Notes: generated by a model not told the origin, from the sequence alone. Shown: positions 1-8,933, numbered from the stretch's first letter. The stretch: DNA of 64,000 bases from Candidatus Marsarchaeota archaeon (GCA_023473665.1 JAMCYM010000003.1:62001-126000); one strand, 5' to 3'. Program-made: numbers and translations.

Positions 1-747
1 CGCGGTTGCTGCCTCGTCGAATCCGATCCCCTTTACATTGGCTATGATGGCTATGGATTTTTCCACGTCTTTCGGCACCGCATTGTTTACGGGCGAGTCC
101 GTCTCTGCAAGCAAGTTCTGCATTGGCACTGCCTTTATCGCGCGCTTCCTTTTCGACGACTCCATAGGCGGGATCGAGACCATGTAGCCCAGGCCGGCAG
201 CGCGCCTTGCCTGTTCGGCATCGCCCTCGAAGAAATGAAGCTGCACCATTTTCGCGCCCTTCTGCTCTAGTATATCGAGCGCCTCTACCAACGCATTCCT
301 AGTGTGGATGCAAACCGGAAGCCCCAATTCTATTGCCAGGTCTACAAGCCTTTCGAATACGAGTTTTTGCCTTTCCAGCATGCGCCCATCGGTCGCGAAC
401 TTCTTATCTATGCCTATCTCGCCTATCGCCACTATTGAGCCACGATTGTCCCTTGCAAGCTGCATGTTCTTTTCCAACTCCGCATCGCTTATTGCGCCAG
501 CGTACTCTGGATGCACGCCTACGGCCGCAAATACGTTTATTCCGTCGCTCACAGCAAGCGTCTTGATGTTCGAGGCCAGGTCAACGCCGTTAGCGACTAT
601 CACCTTTACACCATAATCTATGCTCTCCCTGAGCGTCTCAGAACTGAGGCTCTCTATATGACAATGGGCATCCGCCAGTTCTGGCCTGCTTCTCCGCACT
701 TCCAGCCTGTTGACAAGGAGTTCCCTTGACCTGAGCGCCTCTACCAT
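1..747 (-). CDS. TatD-family metal-dependent hydrolase (3' end cut by window)
   Basis: This reading frame runs from ATG at 747 off the left edge, giving 249 codons. It shows the TatD/amidohydrolase signatures in order: DAHCHIE (residues 26-32, metal-binding H-x-H), AVGVHPE (about 75-81), GEIGID (109-114), IHTR (147-150), HFFEGD (171-176) and AETDSP (214-219). TatD proteins are metal-dependent deoxyribonucleases or phosphoesterases of the TIM-barrel fold. The 25 residues before DAHCH are longer than usual for the family. It is divergent from the DUF929 gene and shares an AT-rich promoter with it. The substrate cannot be told from sequence. Confidence 0.85.
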   Translation of the reverse strand, partial: MVEALRSRELLVNRLEVRRSRPELADAHCHIESLSSETLRESIDYGVKVIVANGVDLASNIKTLAVSDGINVFAAVGVHPEYAGAISDAELEKNMQLARDNRGSIVAIGEIGIDKKFATDGRMLERQKLVFERLVDLAIELGLPVCIHTRNALVEALDILEQKGAKMVQLHFFEGDAEQARRAAGLGYMVSIPPMESSKRKRAIKAVPMQNLLAETDSPVNNAVPKDVEKSIAIIANVKGIGFDEAATA

Positions 748-775
748 TCCCGTCACACGTAAAGCGTTGTCCCGC

Positions 776-785
776 AATATATATA
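776..785. promoter_or_regulatory. Shared TATA-like element between the TatD and DUF929 genes
   Basis: AATATATATA lies in the 104-base divergent gap and reads as a TATA box on both strands. It is about 30 bases upstream of the minus-strand ATG (747), which would fit a leaderless or near-leaderless transcript, and about 67 bases upstream of the plus-strand ATG (852). It is the only strong AT block in the gap. Confidence 0.45.
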
Positions 786-851
786 GCCCTTTATTGGGCA
801 AAGAGTAACTGCGGCATTGCCGAGACGGCGTTCCGCATCTATGGTGTTGCA

Positions 852-1886
852 ATGGAGAGCGTTCAAAGCCGTGAAAGGGCGCTGGTCAGGAAGCAGGATC
901 GCATGCTTACTGCGCTGTTCATAATAGTTATAGCAGGAATAGCGTTCAACGTTTACGCTTTCTACACCACGCAGGGCAAGGTCAACGCACTGGCTGTCGA
1001 GGTTCTGTCCCTACAGAACGGCACGGGTCATTCATCCAGCTTTTCAGCGCAATTCACCCAATTCGGCAGCAGGCTTACGAACATAGACCAGCCTCTCAAC
1101 TCGAGCGAGCTGGCCGTCATAAACAATGCGCCGCAGTCATACTTCGAGACTGCTGGCGCTATGCTGCTCAATGGCAGCATTTCTGACCTAGTGCAAGTCC
1201 CAACTGCGAACTCTACATACAAGACGCAGCAATTCACATATGGCGGCAAGCCCAGCGTTATATACATTGGCGCCATATCATGCATATACTGCGGTGAGAA
1301 CAGGTGGGCCATGGCGCTTGCGCTCGGCCAGTTTGGGAGCTTCACTAAACTGTATAAGGGCTACAGCAGCTTCGGCGACGAGGACGTTCCGACACTCTAC
1401 TGGACAAATGACAATTACACAACTCCATCTGGCGTCGGCTATGGCAATGGCTATCACAGCAACTACATAAACTTCTTCTCCGCCGACTACGAATCGCCAA
1501 TAGTGGAGGGCTTCCAGGTGCAGCCGCTAAGCTATTTCGTATCGCTTGCACCCAACTCAACTTATTTGGCAGCTATGTCGTTCATGAACAGCACCAACAA
1601 GTTCGAGGGCACACCATTCACCCTGTGGGGCAATGTGCTGTCGCCCGGAGCTGACGGTGTCGTGTTCGGGAACACCACGCCGAGCGGTACTACTCTGCCA
1701 CTTACCTACATGACGCACGAGCAGGTGCTCAGCCAGTTCAAGAACTTCAATGACAGATTTGCGTGGGGCGAGTATGCAGCTGCAGACGTGTACATAGCAT
1801 ACCTGTGCCCTGCGATAAACAACACGGCAAGCATCTGCTCTCTTCCTGCCATAAAGCAGCTTGAGGCCGATGCGGGTGCAGCGTGA
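852..1886 (+). CDS. DUF929-like membrane-anchored thioredoxin-fold protein
   Basis: A 344-residue protein with a basic N-terminus, one membrane helix (about 19-38) and a long extracytoplasmic domain. CIYCGENRW at 144-152 gives a CxxC pair in a thioredoxin-like setting (preceded by strands VIYIGAIS), as in the DUF929 family described from crenarchaea. Several N-x-S/T sites fit an exposed domain. The ATG has GGTG about 7 bases upstream. The stop overlaps the next gene, so the two are almost surely co-transcribed. Likely role: thiol/disulfide exchange outside the membrane; the partner protein is unknown. Confidence 0.7.
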   Translation: MESVQSRERALVRKQDRMLTALFIIVIAGIAFNVYAFYTTQGKVNALAVEVLSLQNGTGHSSSFSAQFTQFGSRLTNIDQPLNSSELAVINNAPQSYFETAGAMLLNGSISDLVQVPTANSTYKTQQFTYGGKPSVIYIGAISCIYCGENRWAMALALGQFGSFTKLYKGYSSFGDEDVPTLYWTNDNYTTPSGVGYGNGYHSNYINFFSADYESPIVEGFQVQPLSYFVSLAPNSTYLAAMSFMNSTNKFEGTPFTLWGNVLSPGADGVVFGNTTPSGTTLPLTYMTHEQVLSQFKNFNDRFAWGEYAAADVYIAYLCPAINNTASICSLPAIKQLEADAGAA

Positions 1887-2386
1887 TGCGTCTCTATGAA
1901 CTGCTTAGGAAGGTATACAGCCCGAAATACGTCGCGCTGAACGTTGCGGCATTCGCCGTGTATTACCTTGCAGCCACAAGCATAGCGAAGTTCAGCAGCG
2001 GCGTTGTGATCTTCGCCCCGTACTCGAACGTGCTGTTCTATGCAGTGCTGGCAACCGCGTCTGTACTGCTTACACTGTCAGTCTACTCAATACAAAACAC
2101 CAGGCGCAATGCCGCCAAGTATTCAGCTAGCCTCTCAGGTACGTTCACGGCCATCGGCGGTGGCCTGTTTCTTGGATGCGGCTGCCAGGCGCCAATACTC
2201 TTCAGCGTGTTTTCTCTCTTCGTGGGCAGCGCCAATGCGCTGGGGGCCGACGTCTTCATATCGGACTATGAGCTGCCTTTGCTCCTGGCCCTGCTTTTTA
2301 TAAATGCAGCGATAATATCATACTACCTGTACAAGCTCTCGAGGCCAGAGTGCAGCCTGCCTACAAGCAGGCGAAAAAGGCGATGA
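1883..2386 (+). CDS. Small polytopic membrane protein with GCGC motif, partner of DUF929 protein
   Basis: About 167 residues with four predicted membrane helices (about 16-36, 43-68, 90-115, 128-147). GTG at 1883 overlaps the previous stop as GTGA; ATG at 1886 is the alternative start. LGCGCQAP puts Cys99 and Cys101 at the start of the third helix, after a glycine-rich turn. I do not recognise the family. A membrane protein with paired cysteines translated together with a CxxC thioredoxin-fold protein suggests electron transfer across the membrane, in the way DsbD/CcdA or VKOR serve periplasmic partners, but no homology to those is visible. Confidence 0.6.
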   Translation: MMRLYELLRKVYSPKYVALNVAAFAVYYLAATSIAKFSSGVVIFAPYSNVLFYAVLATASVLLTLSVYSIQNTRRNAAKYSASLSGTFTAIGGGLFLGCGCQAPILFSVFSLFVGSANALGADVFISDYELPLLLALLFINAAIISYYLYKLSRPECSLPTSRRKRR

Positions 2387-2387
2387 T

Positions 2388-3491
2388 ATGACGTTGCGAA
2401 GGACGCATACCAAGCATTCGATAAAGCCCGGCACCATGGCTGCTCAGACACGCCGATCAAAAAAGCCAATGGGAAGGCAGGCGTCTCAGAGTGCAGCTCG
2501 TCACAGGCGCATCCTAAAAAGGCCAGAATCGCAGTTGTCAGCTTATCGGCGCGCATCTTACAACAGCGCGCTCGTATATGACATAGCGCTCGGCGCAGGG
2601 CCCGGCAAGAACAGGGTGCCAGAAGAGGCCCTTCTGCTGAACCATCTGCTGTTAAACCTAACGCCATCTTCGTCAACCCTAGCTTACAGGTCTGGCCTCT
2701 CGGTAGGCAGCACGCTGTACGAAATCGAGCTGGAGGCGCATCCGCGGCCAACGTATGGCGAGTATGCGCCGTATCTTGTTGAATTCCTTGAGCGCGCAGG
2801 TTACCGCGTTACATACAGCATATTCCCCGACCAGTTTGTGTTCAGGCTTCATGGCGCAGGCGTATACCTTGGGGCACGCATACATACGTTCGAGGCTGGC
2901 ATAATCGCCGGCTTTCTGAGCGCGGCCAAGCACGCATACATAAGCGTGGCCGAGCAAGAGTGCCGCAACGCAGGCGCGCGCGAATGCACATTCACCACCT
3001 CTACATCTGCAACTCGCATGTCAATGAGCCGTGACTCAATAAGCCGGTTCGTTGGCCACATGCAAGATATAGCAAGCCGCGGTGCTAGCCAAGGTGGCGC
3101 GTTCTCACAGAGCTACCATGCGCTGGTCTCATCAATGGTGCTAGACAACGTCAGCATGGATACGCTGAAGGGCCTGATGGAATACATGGGCTCCTCGTTG
3201 AGGACCGGGTTCGACTCGATGCAGGGCAGTAAGCTTGGCAAGGCCAAGTACGTTTCAAATGCTATGAGCACGCTCGGATTGGGCACCCCATCTATTGGAG
3301 ACATGCGCAAGCTGGGGATAAAGCTGTCGTTCAGCAGGTCGACAGCCAGGCACGGGTGGGTTGAGATATCGGTCGCATTCCTTGACGGTATACTTGGCAA
3401 ATCTGCGGTCGGCGCCGTCGCCACAGAAAGTAATAAGAACAATCCCTATACAATAACGTTAGCCCGGCGGCCTGAGCCGCGGACCCACTGA
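2388..3491 (+). CDS. V4R-like domain protein with basic N-terminus
   Basis: 367 residues. The first ~55 are strongly basic and low in complexity. Residues about 80-205 resemble a V4R (4-vinyl-reductase-like) small-molecule sensing domain: a helix FEAGIIAGFLSAA is followed by ECRNAGARECTF with Cys192 and Cys200, similar in layout to the paired C...GA..C.F ending of V4R proteins. The last ~160 residues are unrecognised and have no membrane helix. It starts one base after the preceding stop, so it is in the same transcript as the DUF929 pair. The V4R call is by pattern only and is tentative. Confidence 0.5.
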   Translation: MTLRRTHTKHSIKPGTMAAQTRRSKKPMGRQASQSAARHRRILKRPESQLSAYRRASYNSALVYDIALGAGPGKNRVPEEALLLNHLLLNLTPSSSTLAYRSGLSVGSTLYEIELEAHPRPTYGEYAPYLVEFLERAGYRVTYSIFPDQFVFRLHGAGVYLGARIHTFEAGIIAGFLSAAKHAYISVAEQECRNAGARECTFTTSTSATRMSMSRDSISRFVGHMQDIASRGASQGGAFSQSYHALVSSMVLDNVSMDTLKGLMEYMGSSLRTGFDSMQGSKLGKAKYVSNAMSTLGLGTPSIGDMRKLGIKLSFSRSTARHGWVEISVAFLDGILGKSAVGAVATESNKNNPYTITLARRPEPRTH

Positions 3492-3512
3492 AGTCCAACC
3501 TGGCTGGTTTTC

Positions 3513-4970
3513 ATGGCACTAGAATTCATGGACAAGATAGGGCGCTTAATCCCTACGATAAAAGGCCCGAAGAACCCTCTTTCGCTCAGGGAGAAGATGT
3601 ACTGGACTGCCGGCATACTGGCAGTCTATTTCCTGCTCTATAACATCTATGCGATAGGAGTCAACCAGCAGGCTGTGTCGCAGCCCGTGCTCCAGCTCAT
3701 AAGCATAATATTCGCGGCCAGGATAGGCAGCCTCATAACCGTCGGCATAGGGCCGATAGTCTTGGCGAGCATAATACTGCAGCTTGTCAACGGCTCCGGC
3801 ATAATCCATCTTGACATGAATGATCCCGTGGTGAAGAGCCGCTTCCAGGCGATGCAGAAGATGTTCGCCATGGGCATAGCCGTAGTCGAGGCCATAGTCT
3901 TCGTGATAAGCGGCTACGTGCCTGTAGCAAGCCACAGCATCATACCTATAGTGGTGCTGCAGCTGATCTTCGGGGCATTCACCATAATATTCCTTGACGA
4001 AACAATGACAAAATACGGGATAACTTCGGGCATAAACGTGTTCATAGCTGCTGGCGTCTCTTTCGCCATAGTTGCAGGAACCGTAGGAATACTGTTCCCG
4101 GAGGCAGCTGCAGCCATAACAGCTGGCGGCGCTGCAGCGCTATCGAACGCCCTGCTGGCCTTCGGCCCGCTCTTCTTCGCCATAATCATATTCCTGGTGA
4201 GCATATACGCCTATGAGATGAAGATAGAGCTGCCGTTGAGCTTCGAGCAGCTGCGTGGCGTCGGCGGCCGTTTGCCTATACCTTTCCTGTATGTAAGCGT
4301 TCTGCCGGTCATCCTGGCATCATCGCTGGAGCTCAGCTTCACCGTATGGTTCAGGTTCCTGTCTGGCGTCACCGGGCATCTCGCCAACCTTGCCAGGTTC
4401 TTCGCTTATTACCAGGCGTCGTCGTCAGGCCCGCAGCTCGCCGGCGGGGTAATATACCTTATATCGCCCTCCTTCCCGCTCCCGTATTCGGCAGCATACG
4501 GCGGCATAGGCGGCTACGGCCCCTACTTCAGCTACCTGGCAACGCATGTCAGCGAGCTCTTCCTTCCATGGGGCGGCATGGTTCTGGTGCCGGAATGGAT
4601 CCATGTGATAATCTACACGTTGGTGCTGATAGGCCTCTGCGTAATTTTCGGCAAGTTCTGGATAGAGATGACGGGTCAGAGTCCCAAGAACCTCGCGGAA
4701 CAGCTGGGCGACACCGGCTGGCAGATCCCAGGCTTTAGGCGCGACCCACGCATAGTCGAGAGCGTGCTCAACAAGTACATACCAACCGTCACTGTGCTGG
4801 GCAGCATCTTCGTTGGCCTACTTGCAGCGCTTGCAGAGATAACCGGCGCCATAGGCACCGGCATGGGCATATTGCTCACTGTCGGCATAATCTACATGCT
4901 CTACCAGCAGCTCGAGCAGCAGAATCTCTACGAGACGTATCCGGTGCTCAACAAGATAGCGAAGCAATAG
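3513..4970 (+). CDS. secY: Preprotein translocase subunit SecY
   Basis: 485 residues, the usual length for archaeal SecY/Sec61-alpha, with ten hydrophobic helices and family features: the N-terminal amphipathic segment with PSLREKMYWT-like sequence (here PLSLREKMYWTAGIL), the plug region after TM1, and the basic cytoplasmic loops. It forms the protein-conducting channel in the cytoplasmic membrane with SecE and Sec61-beta. It starts 21 bases after the V4R-like gene. In most archaea secY follows uL15 in the spc operon; here uL15 and uL30 lie 33 kb away, so the operon has been broken up. Confidence 0.97.
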   Translation: MALEFMDKIGRLIPTIKGPKNPLSLREKMYWTAGILAVYFLLYNIYAIGVNQQAVSQPVLQLISIIFAARIGSLITVGIGPIVLASIILQLVNGSGIIHLDMNDPVVKSRFQAMQKMFAMGIAVVEAIVFVISGYVPVASHSIIPIVVLQLIFGAFTIIFLDETMTKYGITSGINVFIAAGVSFAIVAGTVGILFPEAAAAITAGGAAALSNALLAFGPLFFAIIIFLVSIYAYEMKIELPLSFEQLRGVGGRLPIPFLYVSVLPVILASSLELSFTVWFRFLSGVTGHLANLARFFAYYQASSSGPQLAGGVIYLISPSFPLPYSAAYGGIGGYGPYFSYLATHVSELFLPWGGMVLVPEWIHVIIYTLVLIGLCVIFGKFWIEMTGQSPKNLAEQLGDTGWQIPGFRRDPRIVESVLNKYIPTVTVLGSIFVGLLAALAEITGAIGTGMGILLTVGIIYMLYQQLEQQNLYETYPVLNKIAKQ

Positions 4971-5024
4971 AGCGCCAGCTCTGCCCGAAATAACCAAATG
5001 TGCCTTCTGCCGTACAACTAGGGC

Positions 5025-5138
5025 TCAGAGCTGTCCCACTCTGCGCTTTTGCGCCCTCTTTAGGCGTTTCCTGCGCTTCTTCTTCCATTTCCAGCGCATC
5101 CTTCCCTTTTTCTTCCATTTTCTAGGTATGCTTCCCAA
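5025..5138 (-). CDS. rpl41e: Ribosomal protein eL41
   Basis: A 37-residue, extremely basic peptide on the minus strand between secY and the surface protein. It contains PRKWKKKGRMRWKWKKKR followed by RKRLKRAQKRR, which matches the archaeal eL41 pattern as I recall it from Pyrococcus (PRKWKKKGRMRWKW... then RRLKR). The full archaeal length requires TTG at 5136-5138, with GGTGA five bases upstream; ATG at 5097-5099 would give a 24-residue form like the eukaryotic 25-residue protein. eL41 is a single helix at the subunit interface. The gene is too short for usual gene callers. Confidence 0.8.
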   Translation of the reverse strand: MGSIPRKWKKKGRMRWKWKKKRRKRLKRAQKRRVGQL

Positions 5139-5173
5139 ACATTTCACCTAAATGCTGCGTTGACGCACGCTCA

Positions 5174-5219
5174 GGTATTTAAATCTGAAAACGTATTGTC
5201 TACCAATCATTAAATACCC
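5174..5219. promoter_or_regulatory. Divergent TATA elements between eL41 and the surface-protein gene
   Basis: GGTATTTAAA at 5174-5183 and its near inverse TTAAATACC at 5210-5218 form a pair of opposite-facing TATA-like boxes. The left one is placed to serve the plus-strand gene starting at 5237; read on the other strand the same boxes lie 40-80 bases upstream of eL41. Confidence 0.4.
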
Positions 5220-5236
5220 TGATGGTCGGTGAAGCG

Positions 5237-6277
5237 ATGCACAAAGGGATCATAGCATACATAATAGTCTTGGCGATAGTCGTGATCATAGGCTATATCA
5301 GCACCGATGGCTTCCGCGGCTTCTCCATCAATCCGCTAAGCTCAGTCACGACGAGCACCATACCCCAAAATCACAACGTGTCTTCCACCTCCACGACAAC
5401 AATACAGTATCTGAACAGCTGCAACGGCACCTATCTATCTCTCAGCGCGCCGAACTCAATCGCGCAGGTATCGTGCAGGTGGACAGGCGGCGCATTGGGC
5501 ATATGGGTTGCGAGCGGCATGAGCTCGTTGATCCACTTCGAGATACGCGGCGCCAACAATGTCACGTACGTCAACTCGACCGTAAGCCATGACGTCTACA
5601 GCTGCACAACGTTCTTCAAGAGTTTCGATGCGAAGGCCCAGAACTACAACATAATCCTAGAGTCGGGCCCATCCGGCGGCACATGCAATTCGTATTCATC
5701 GATAAAGCTGAATACCAGCGTTGCTCCGCCGCCTCTCCAGGAATATACGCAGGTCTACAATGGCGACTTCGTCACAGGCGATTTCACAGGCTGGAACATG
5801 ACGGGCAAGGGCTTCGCCGACGGCCCTATGAACATAACGAAGGCCAATGCCGAGCGCTGCTACATAGGTGCCCCGTGGACAGGCTACAACGGCACTTTCT
5901 TCGCCACAACGTTCAACTGCGGGCTGAGCAATGCTCCAGGCAACCTAACCTCGAGCCCGTTCATAGTTGATGAACCGTTCCTGGATTTCAGGCTGGTAAG
6001 CCCCCAAGACGATAGCCTTTATGTAGAGATACTGCTTAACGGCACGCCAGTGATAGTAGCGCATTACAACACATACAATGCCACAGCTTTCGGCGCCACT
6101 TCGTCATATACGTTCAGGAACGCAACCATACCAATGATCAGCGTGGCTGGCAAGGTAGTCCAGGTGCGCATAGTGGCTGATACGCTCAAGCAGCATAATT
6201 ACATAGCCATAGGCGACTTCTCGCTGCAGCCGCAGCCCAGCTCAACGCCGGGCGTTGCTGTCAACTACTCTTCGTGA
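5237..6277 (+). CDS. Membrane-anchored surface protein with carbohydrate-binding-like domain
   Basis: The start is ATG at 5237, because GGTGA sits at 5228-5232; an ATG at 5222 would lie on top of that site. 346 residues: one N-terminal membrane helix (about 4-23), a Ser/Thr-rich stalk with several N-x-T sites, a Cys-containing region (about 55-160), then a domain starting NGDFVTGDFTGW and closing with AIGDFSL, a layout typical of galactose-binding-like or CBM jelly-roll domains. Probably an exposed glycoprotein. The ligand is unknown. Confidence 0.6.
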   Translation: MHKGIIAYIIVLAIVVIIGYISTDGFRGFSINPLSSVTTSTIPQNHNVSSTSTTTIQYLNSCNGTYLSLSAPNSIAQVSCRWTGGALGIWVASGMSSLIHFEIRGANNVTYVNSTVSHDVYSCTTFFKSFDAKAQNYNIILESGPSGGTCNSYSSIKLNTSVAPPPLQEYTQVYNGDFVTGDFTGWNMTGKGFADGPMNITKANAERCYIGAPWTGYNGTFFATTFNCGLSNAPGNLTSSPFIVDEPFLDFRLVSPQDDSLYVEILLNGTPVIVAHYNTYNATAFGATSSYTFRNATIPMISVAGKVVQVRIVADTLKQHNYIAIGDFSLQPQPSSTPGVAVNYSS

Positions 6278-6358
6278 GGCACGACGCCATGCAAGCAATG
6301 GCTTCTCCAACCGCCACACAAAAGCCATTTTAAGCTATAATTGCCAAGCAATGTGATC

Positions 6359-7798
6359 ATGATGGCGCTCTTTGTGTACAACACGCTTTCGAGGTCGAAG
6401 GAGGAGTTCGTCCCTATCGATGGCATGAACGTCAGCATGTTCGTGTGCGGGCTTACGCCATACGACGACGCACACCTCGGCCACGCCAAGACGTTCATAA
6501 GCTTCGCTTTCGTGGTGCGCTGGCTCAGGCGCAGGGGCTTCAAGGTGAAATACGCGCAGAACATAACGGACATAGAGGACAAGATAATAGCAAGGGCCCA
6601 CGAGCGCGGCATTGACCCGTTCGAGCTGGAGCGCTATTACGAGCAGCGGTTCTTCGAAGACATGGCCGCATTGGGTATAAAGGATGACGTCGACATATAT
6701 CCGAGGTCGCACGATTACATAGACGCGATACGCGGCCAGATACAGCTGCTTCTTGACAGGGGCTATGCCTATCTTCTTGACGGCGATGTCTATTACAACG
6801 TCGCTAAGTTCAAGGACTACACTAAACTTTCAGGCATGAAGCTCGACGAGCTGGAAAAGCACAGGATAGAGCCCAAGGAGGGCAAATTAAACGTCTATGA
6901 CTTCGCCCTGTGGAAGGCCTCGAAGCCTGGAGAGCCCACATGGGAGATAAAGTTGAAGGCAGAAGGCAAGGAAATAAAGCTCATAGGGAGGCCTGGCTGG
7001 CACATCGAGGACACGGCGATGACGCATGAGATATTCGGGCCAAGGTACGACCTGCACGGGGGGGCCAATGAGCTCATATTCCCGCACCATACGAATGAGA
7101 TAGCGCAGGCCGAGGCAGCATACGGGGTATCACCATTCGTCAAGTATTGGCTGCATTCCGGGGTGCTCAGAGTTGATGATGCGAAGATGAGCAAGAGCCT
7201 GAAGAACTTCGTGACGATACGCGAGGTGATGAAGGAGTTCGACGCTGAGGTGCTGAAGCTGTTCACAGCATCGACGCACTACCGGAAGGAACTCAACTAC
7301 CGGGCTGCGCTCATGAAAGAAGCCCGCCAGAGGCTCAACTACATGTATGCAGCGTTCAGCATATTCTACAATATGCGCGAGGTCCAGGAATCTGCAGGAG
7401 ATGCAGAGATAAGCTCTATGGCCGACAGGCTTTCTGCTGAATTCTCAGCAGCGATGGACGACGACTTCAACACGCCGCTTGCGCTATCCAGGCTCATTGT
7501 CGCAATAAACCAGCTCAGGGCCTTCGCCGAGGAGCACAACGAGGTGGGGCGCGCAGCGAAGTCAAAGATGGTAGCTGCAATTCTCGAATCAGCATCGATA
7601 TTCGGCATACTGAGCCATGATTCCTACAAGAATTCCATACCGATGGCGGCAGACCGCCTGATAAAGGAGCGCGAACAGCTGAGGAAGAGCAAAAGCTTCG
7701 AAGAGTCAGACAGGATACGCGACAAGCTCAAGTCTGATTATGGTATATTACTTGAGGACACCGAATTCGGCACGGTATGGTATAGGGAGGGAGTCTGA
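6359..7798 (+). CDS. cysS: Cysteinyl-tRNA synthetase
   Basis: About 479 residues. Class I synthetase signatures are clear: the zinc-ligand segment FVCGLTPYDDAHLGHA contains the HIGH-equivalent HLGHA; GGANELIFPHHTNE carries further zinc ligands; KMSKSLKNF is the KMSKS loop. It charges tRNA-Cys. ATG at 6359 or 6362 is chosen because the family starts two to ten residues before the first strand and GTGATC lies directly upstream (6353-6358); an in-frame TTG at 6341 is less likely. The stop overlaps the next start by one base (TGATG). Confidence 0.96.
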   Translation: MMALFVYNTLSRSKEEFVPIDGMNVSMFVCGLTPYDDAHLGHAKTFISFAFVVRWLRRRGFKVKYAQNITDIEDKIIARAHERGIDPFELERYYEQRFFEDMAALGIKDDVDIYPRSHDYIDAIRGQIQLLLDRGYAYLLDGDVYYNVAKFKDYTKLSGMKLDELEKHRIEPKEGKLNVYDFALWKASKPGEPTWEIKLKAEGKEIKLIGRPGWHIEDTAMTHEIFGPRYDLHGGANELIFPHHTNEIAQAEAAYGVSPFVKYWLHSGVLRVDDAKMSKSLKNFVTIREVMKEFDAEVLKLFTASTHYRKELNYRAALMKEARQRLNYMYAAFSIFYNMREVQESAGDAEISSMADRLSAEFSAAMDDDFNTPLALSRLIVAINQLRAFAEEHNEVGRAAKSKMVAAILESASIFGILSHDSYKNSIPMAADRLIKEREQLRKSKSFEESDRIRDKLKSDYGILLEDTEFGTVWYREGV

Positions 7799-8286
7799 TG
7801 CACCCTGACGACAAGCAGCTTTCAGAGGCCGCAGGCAAGGCAGTAATCATCGAGGCGTCATCCAAGCTCGGCATTGCTGAATTGCACACAGCGCTATCCG
7901 CCAATGCAGCAAAGCACGGAGTCGCGCAGATCTTCGATCCAGGCCGCGTGATAAGCCGCACACATATAGCCGGTGCCTACCTGAATGCGCTCTATGCTCT
8001 GAGCGAAAGGCGCAACATAGCTAAGAATGCAGCTACGGAAATGCTGCTTTTCGCCGCAATGACCCGCAAGATATCAGATGCGATAGAGCTGGTAGGGGCT
8101 AAGAAAAGCTCCGATTTCATACTTTTCTGCAGCGACAGGAATATGCTCAAGGAGGTGTCAGACCTTATATCATCGAGCAAGGAATTCAGGCCTGGCAAAT
8201 CCAGTTCAGGTCTGGCATCTAGGGCCTTAGATGTAGAGAATGACGACGTCGCGGTGCTGCAGAAGATGGCGCTCTCAAGGCTCTAA
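7798..8286 (+). CDS. cgi121: KEOPS complex subunit Cgi121-like protein
   Basis: 162 residues. The central part, with FDPGRVISRTHIAGAYLNAL and NAATEMLLFAAMTRKISDAIE followed by VGAKKSSDF, has the Cgi121/TPRKB layout: a helix carrying NIA...E-x-L-L-x-A-A followed by R-x-I-x-x-A-I and a G-A/I-K turn. Cgi121 binds the tRNA CCA end and the Bud32 kinase in the KEOPS machine that makes t6A37. It is translationally coupled to cysS and meets the ERCC4 gene tail to tail with a 4-base overlap. No other KEOPS gene is in the window. Confidence 0.75.
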   Translation: MHPDDKQLSEAAGKAVIIEASSKLGIAELHTALSANAAKHGVAQIFDPGRVISRTHIAGAYLNALYALSERRNIAKNAATEMLLFAAMTRKISDAIELVGAKKSSDFILFCSDRNMLKEVSDLISSSKEFRPGKSSSGLASRALDVENDDVAVLQKMALSRL

Positions 8287-8930
8287 CTCTCTTTGTATGC
8301 GCTGTTGAATATGCCGTATATGCGTGCGGCCTTCTTTTTCCCTATCTTGTCAACCTTGGCCAGCTGCTCGGGCCTGGCATTCGAAATTTTCCTTACGCTG
8401 CCAAAATGCGCAAGCAGCGCGCGTGCCAGCTTGGGGCCTATGCCCGGAAGATTGCCTATCACATATTCCTGGAACTGATTGTCGGTGTATGCCCTAAGCC
8501 CTCCTTTCAACGAAGGCAGCCGCTCGTCGGCGTACTGCTCCTGGTTGGCTATGGCCTTTATAATCTGCGCGCTTTCCAGCGCGTTCCTGGAAAGCAAAAC
8601 AGGCATGCCGTACTTTACGTATATCGAGACTATCGCCCCGTATATCGACGTGCGATTCATCCTAAACGAGTCTATGTCGCCCTCGACAAGCAGAAGCGGG
8701 GACTGGTACGCTTCCTTGAGCCTGCCGACCTGCTCAAAAAGCCTTCCGCTCACCATAGAGCCCTCGAAGTCAGACACGGACTTGCGCTCTATGCATACGC
8801 GGTCAGATACCACATAGTCGCCGACCGGGAGTGTTTTAATCTCAACGCTCATGCTGCTGCTTGCCAGCGCCTCCAAAAGCTCAGCGTTCTTCTCGCGTTG
8901 ATCGACTATGAGCCTTAGCTCGCGCTCCAT
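8283..8930 (-). CDS. ERCC4-type (XPF/Mus81-like) structure-specific nuclease
   Basis: 215 residues with an ERCC4 nuclease domain (about 5-130): VDQRE (9-13), GDYVV (37-41) and IERKSVSDF (47-55), the V/I-ERK-x-x-x-D active site. A C-terminal pair of helix-hairpin-helix motifs (about 150-205) includes LPGIGPKLARALL and KIGKKKAARIYG. This is the short archaeal XPF form lacking a helicase domain. It cuts branched or flapped DNA as a dimer, usually stimulated by PCNA. No clear C-terminal PIP box is seen. Confidence 0.9.
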   Translation of the reverse strand: MERELRLIVDQREKNAELLEALASSSMSVEIKTLPVGDYVVSDRVCIERKSVSDFEGSMVSGRLFEQVGRLKEAYQSPLLLVEGDIDSFRMNRTSIYGAIVSIYVKYGMPVLLSRNALESAQIIKAIANQEQYADERLPSLKGGLRAYTDNQFQEYVIGNLPGIGPKLARALLAHFGSVRKISNARPEQLAKVDKIGKKKAARIYGIFNSAYKES

Positions 8931-8933
8931 TTG

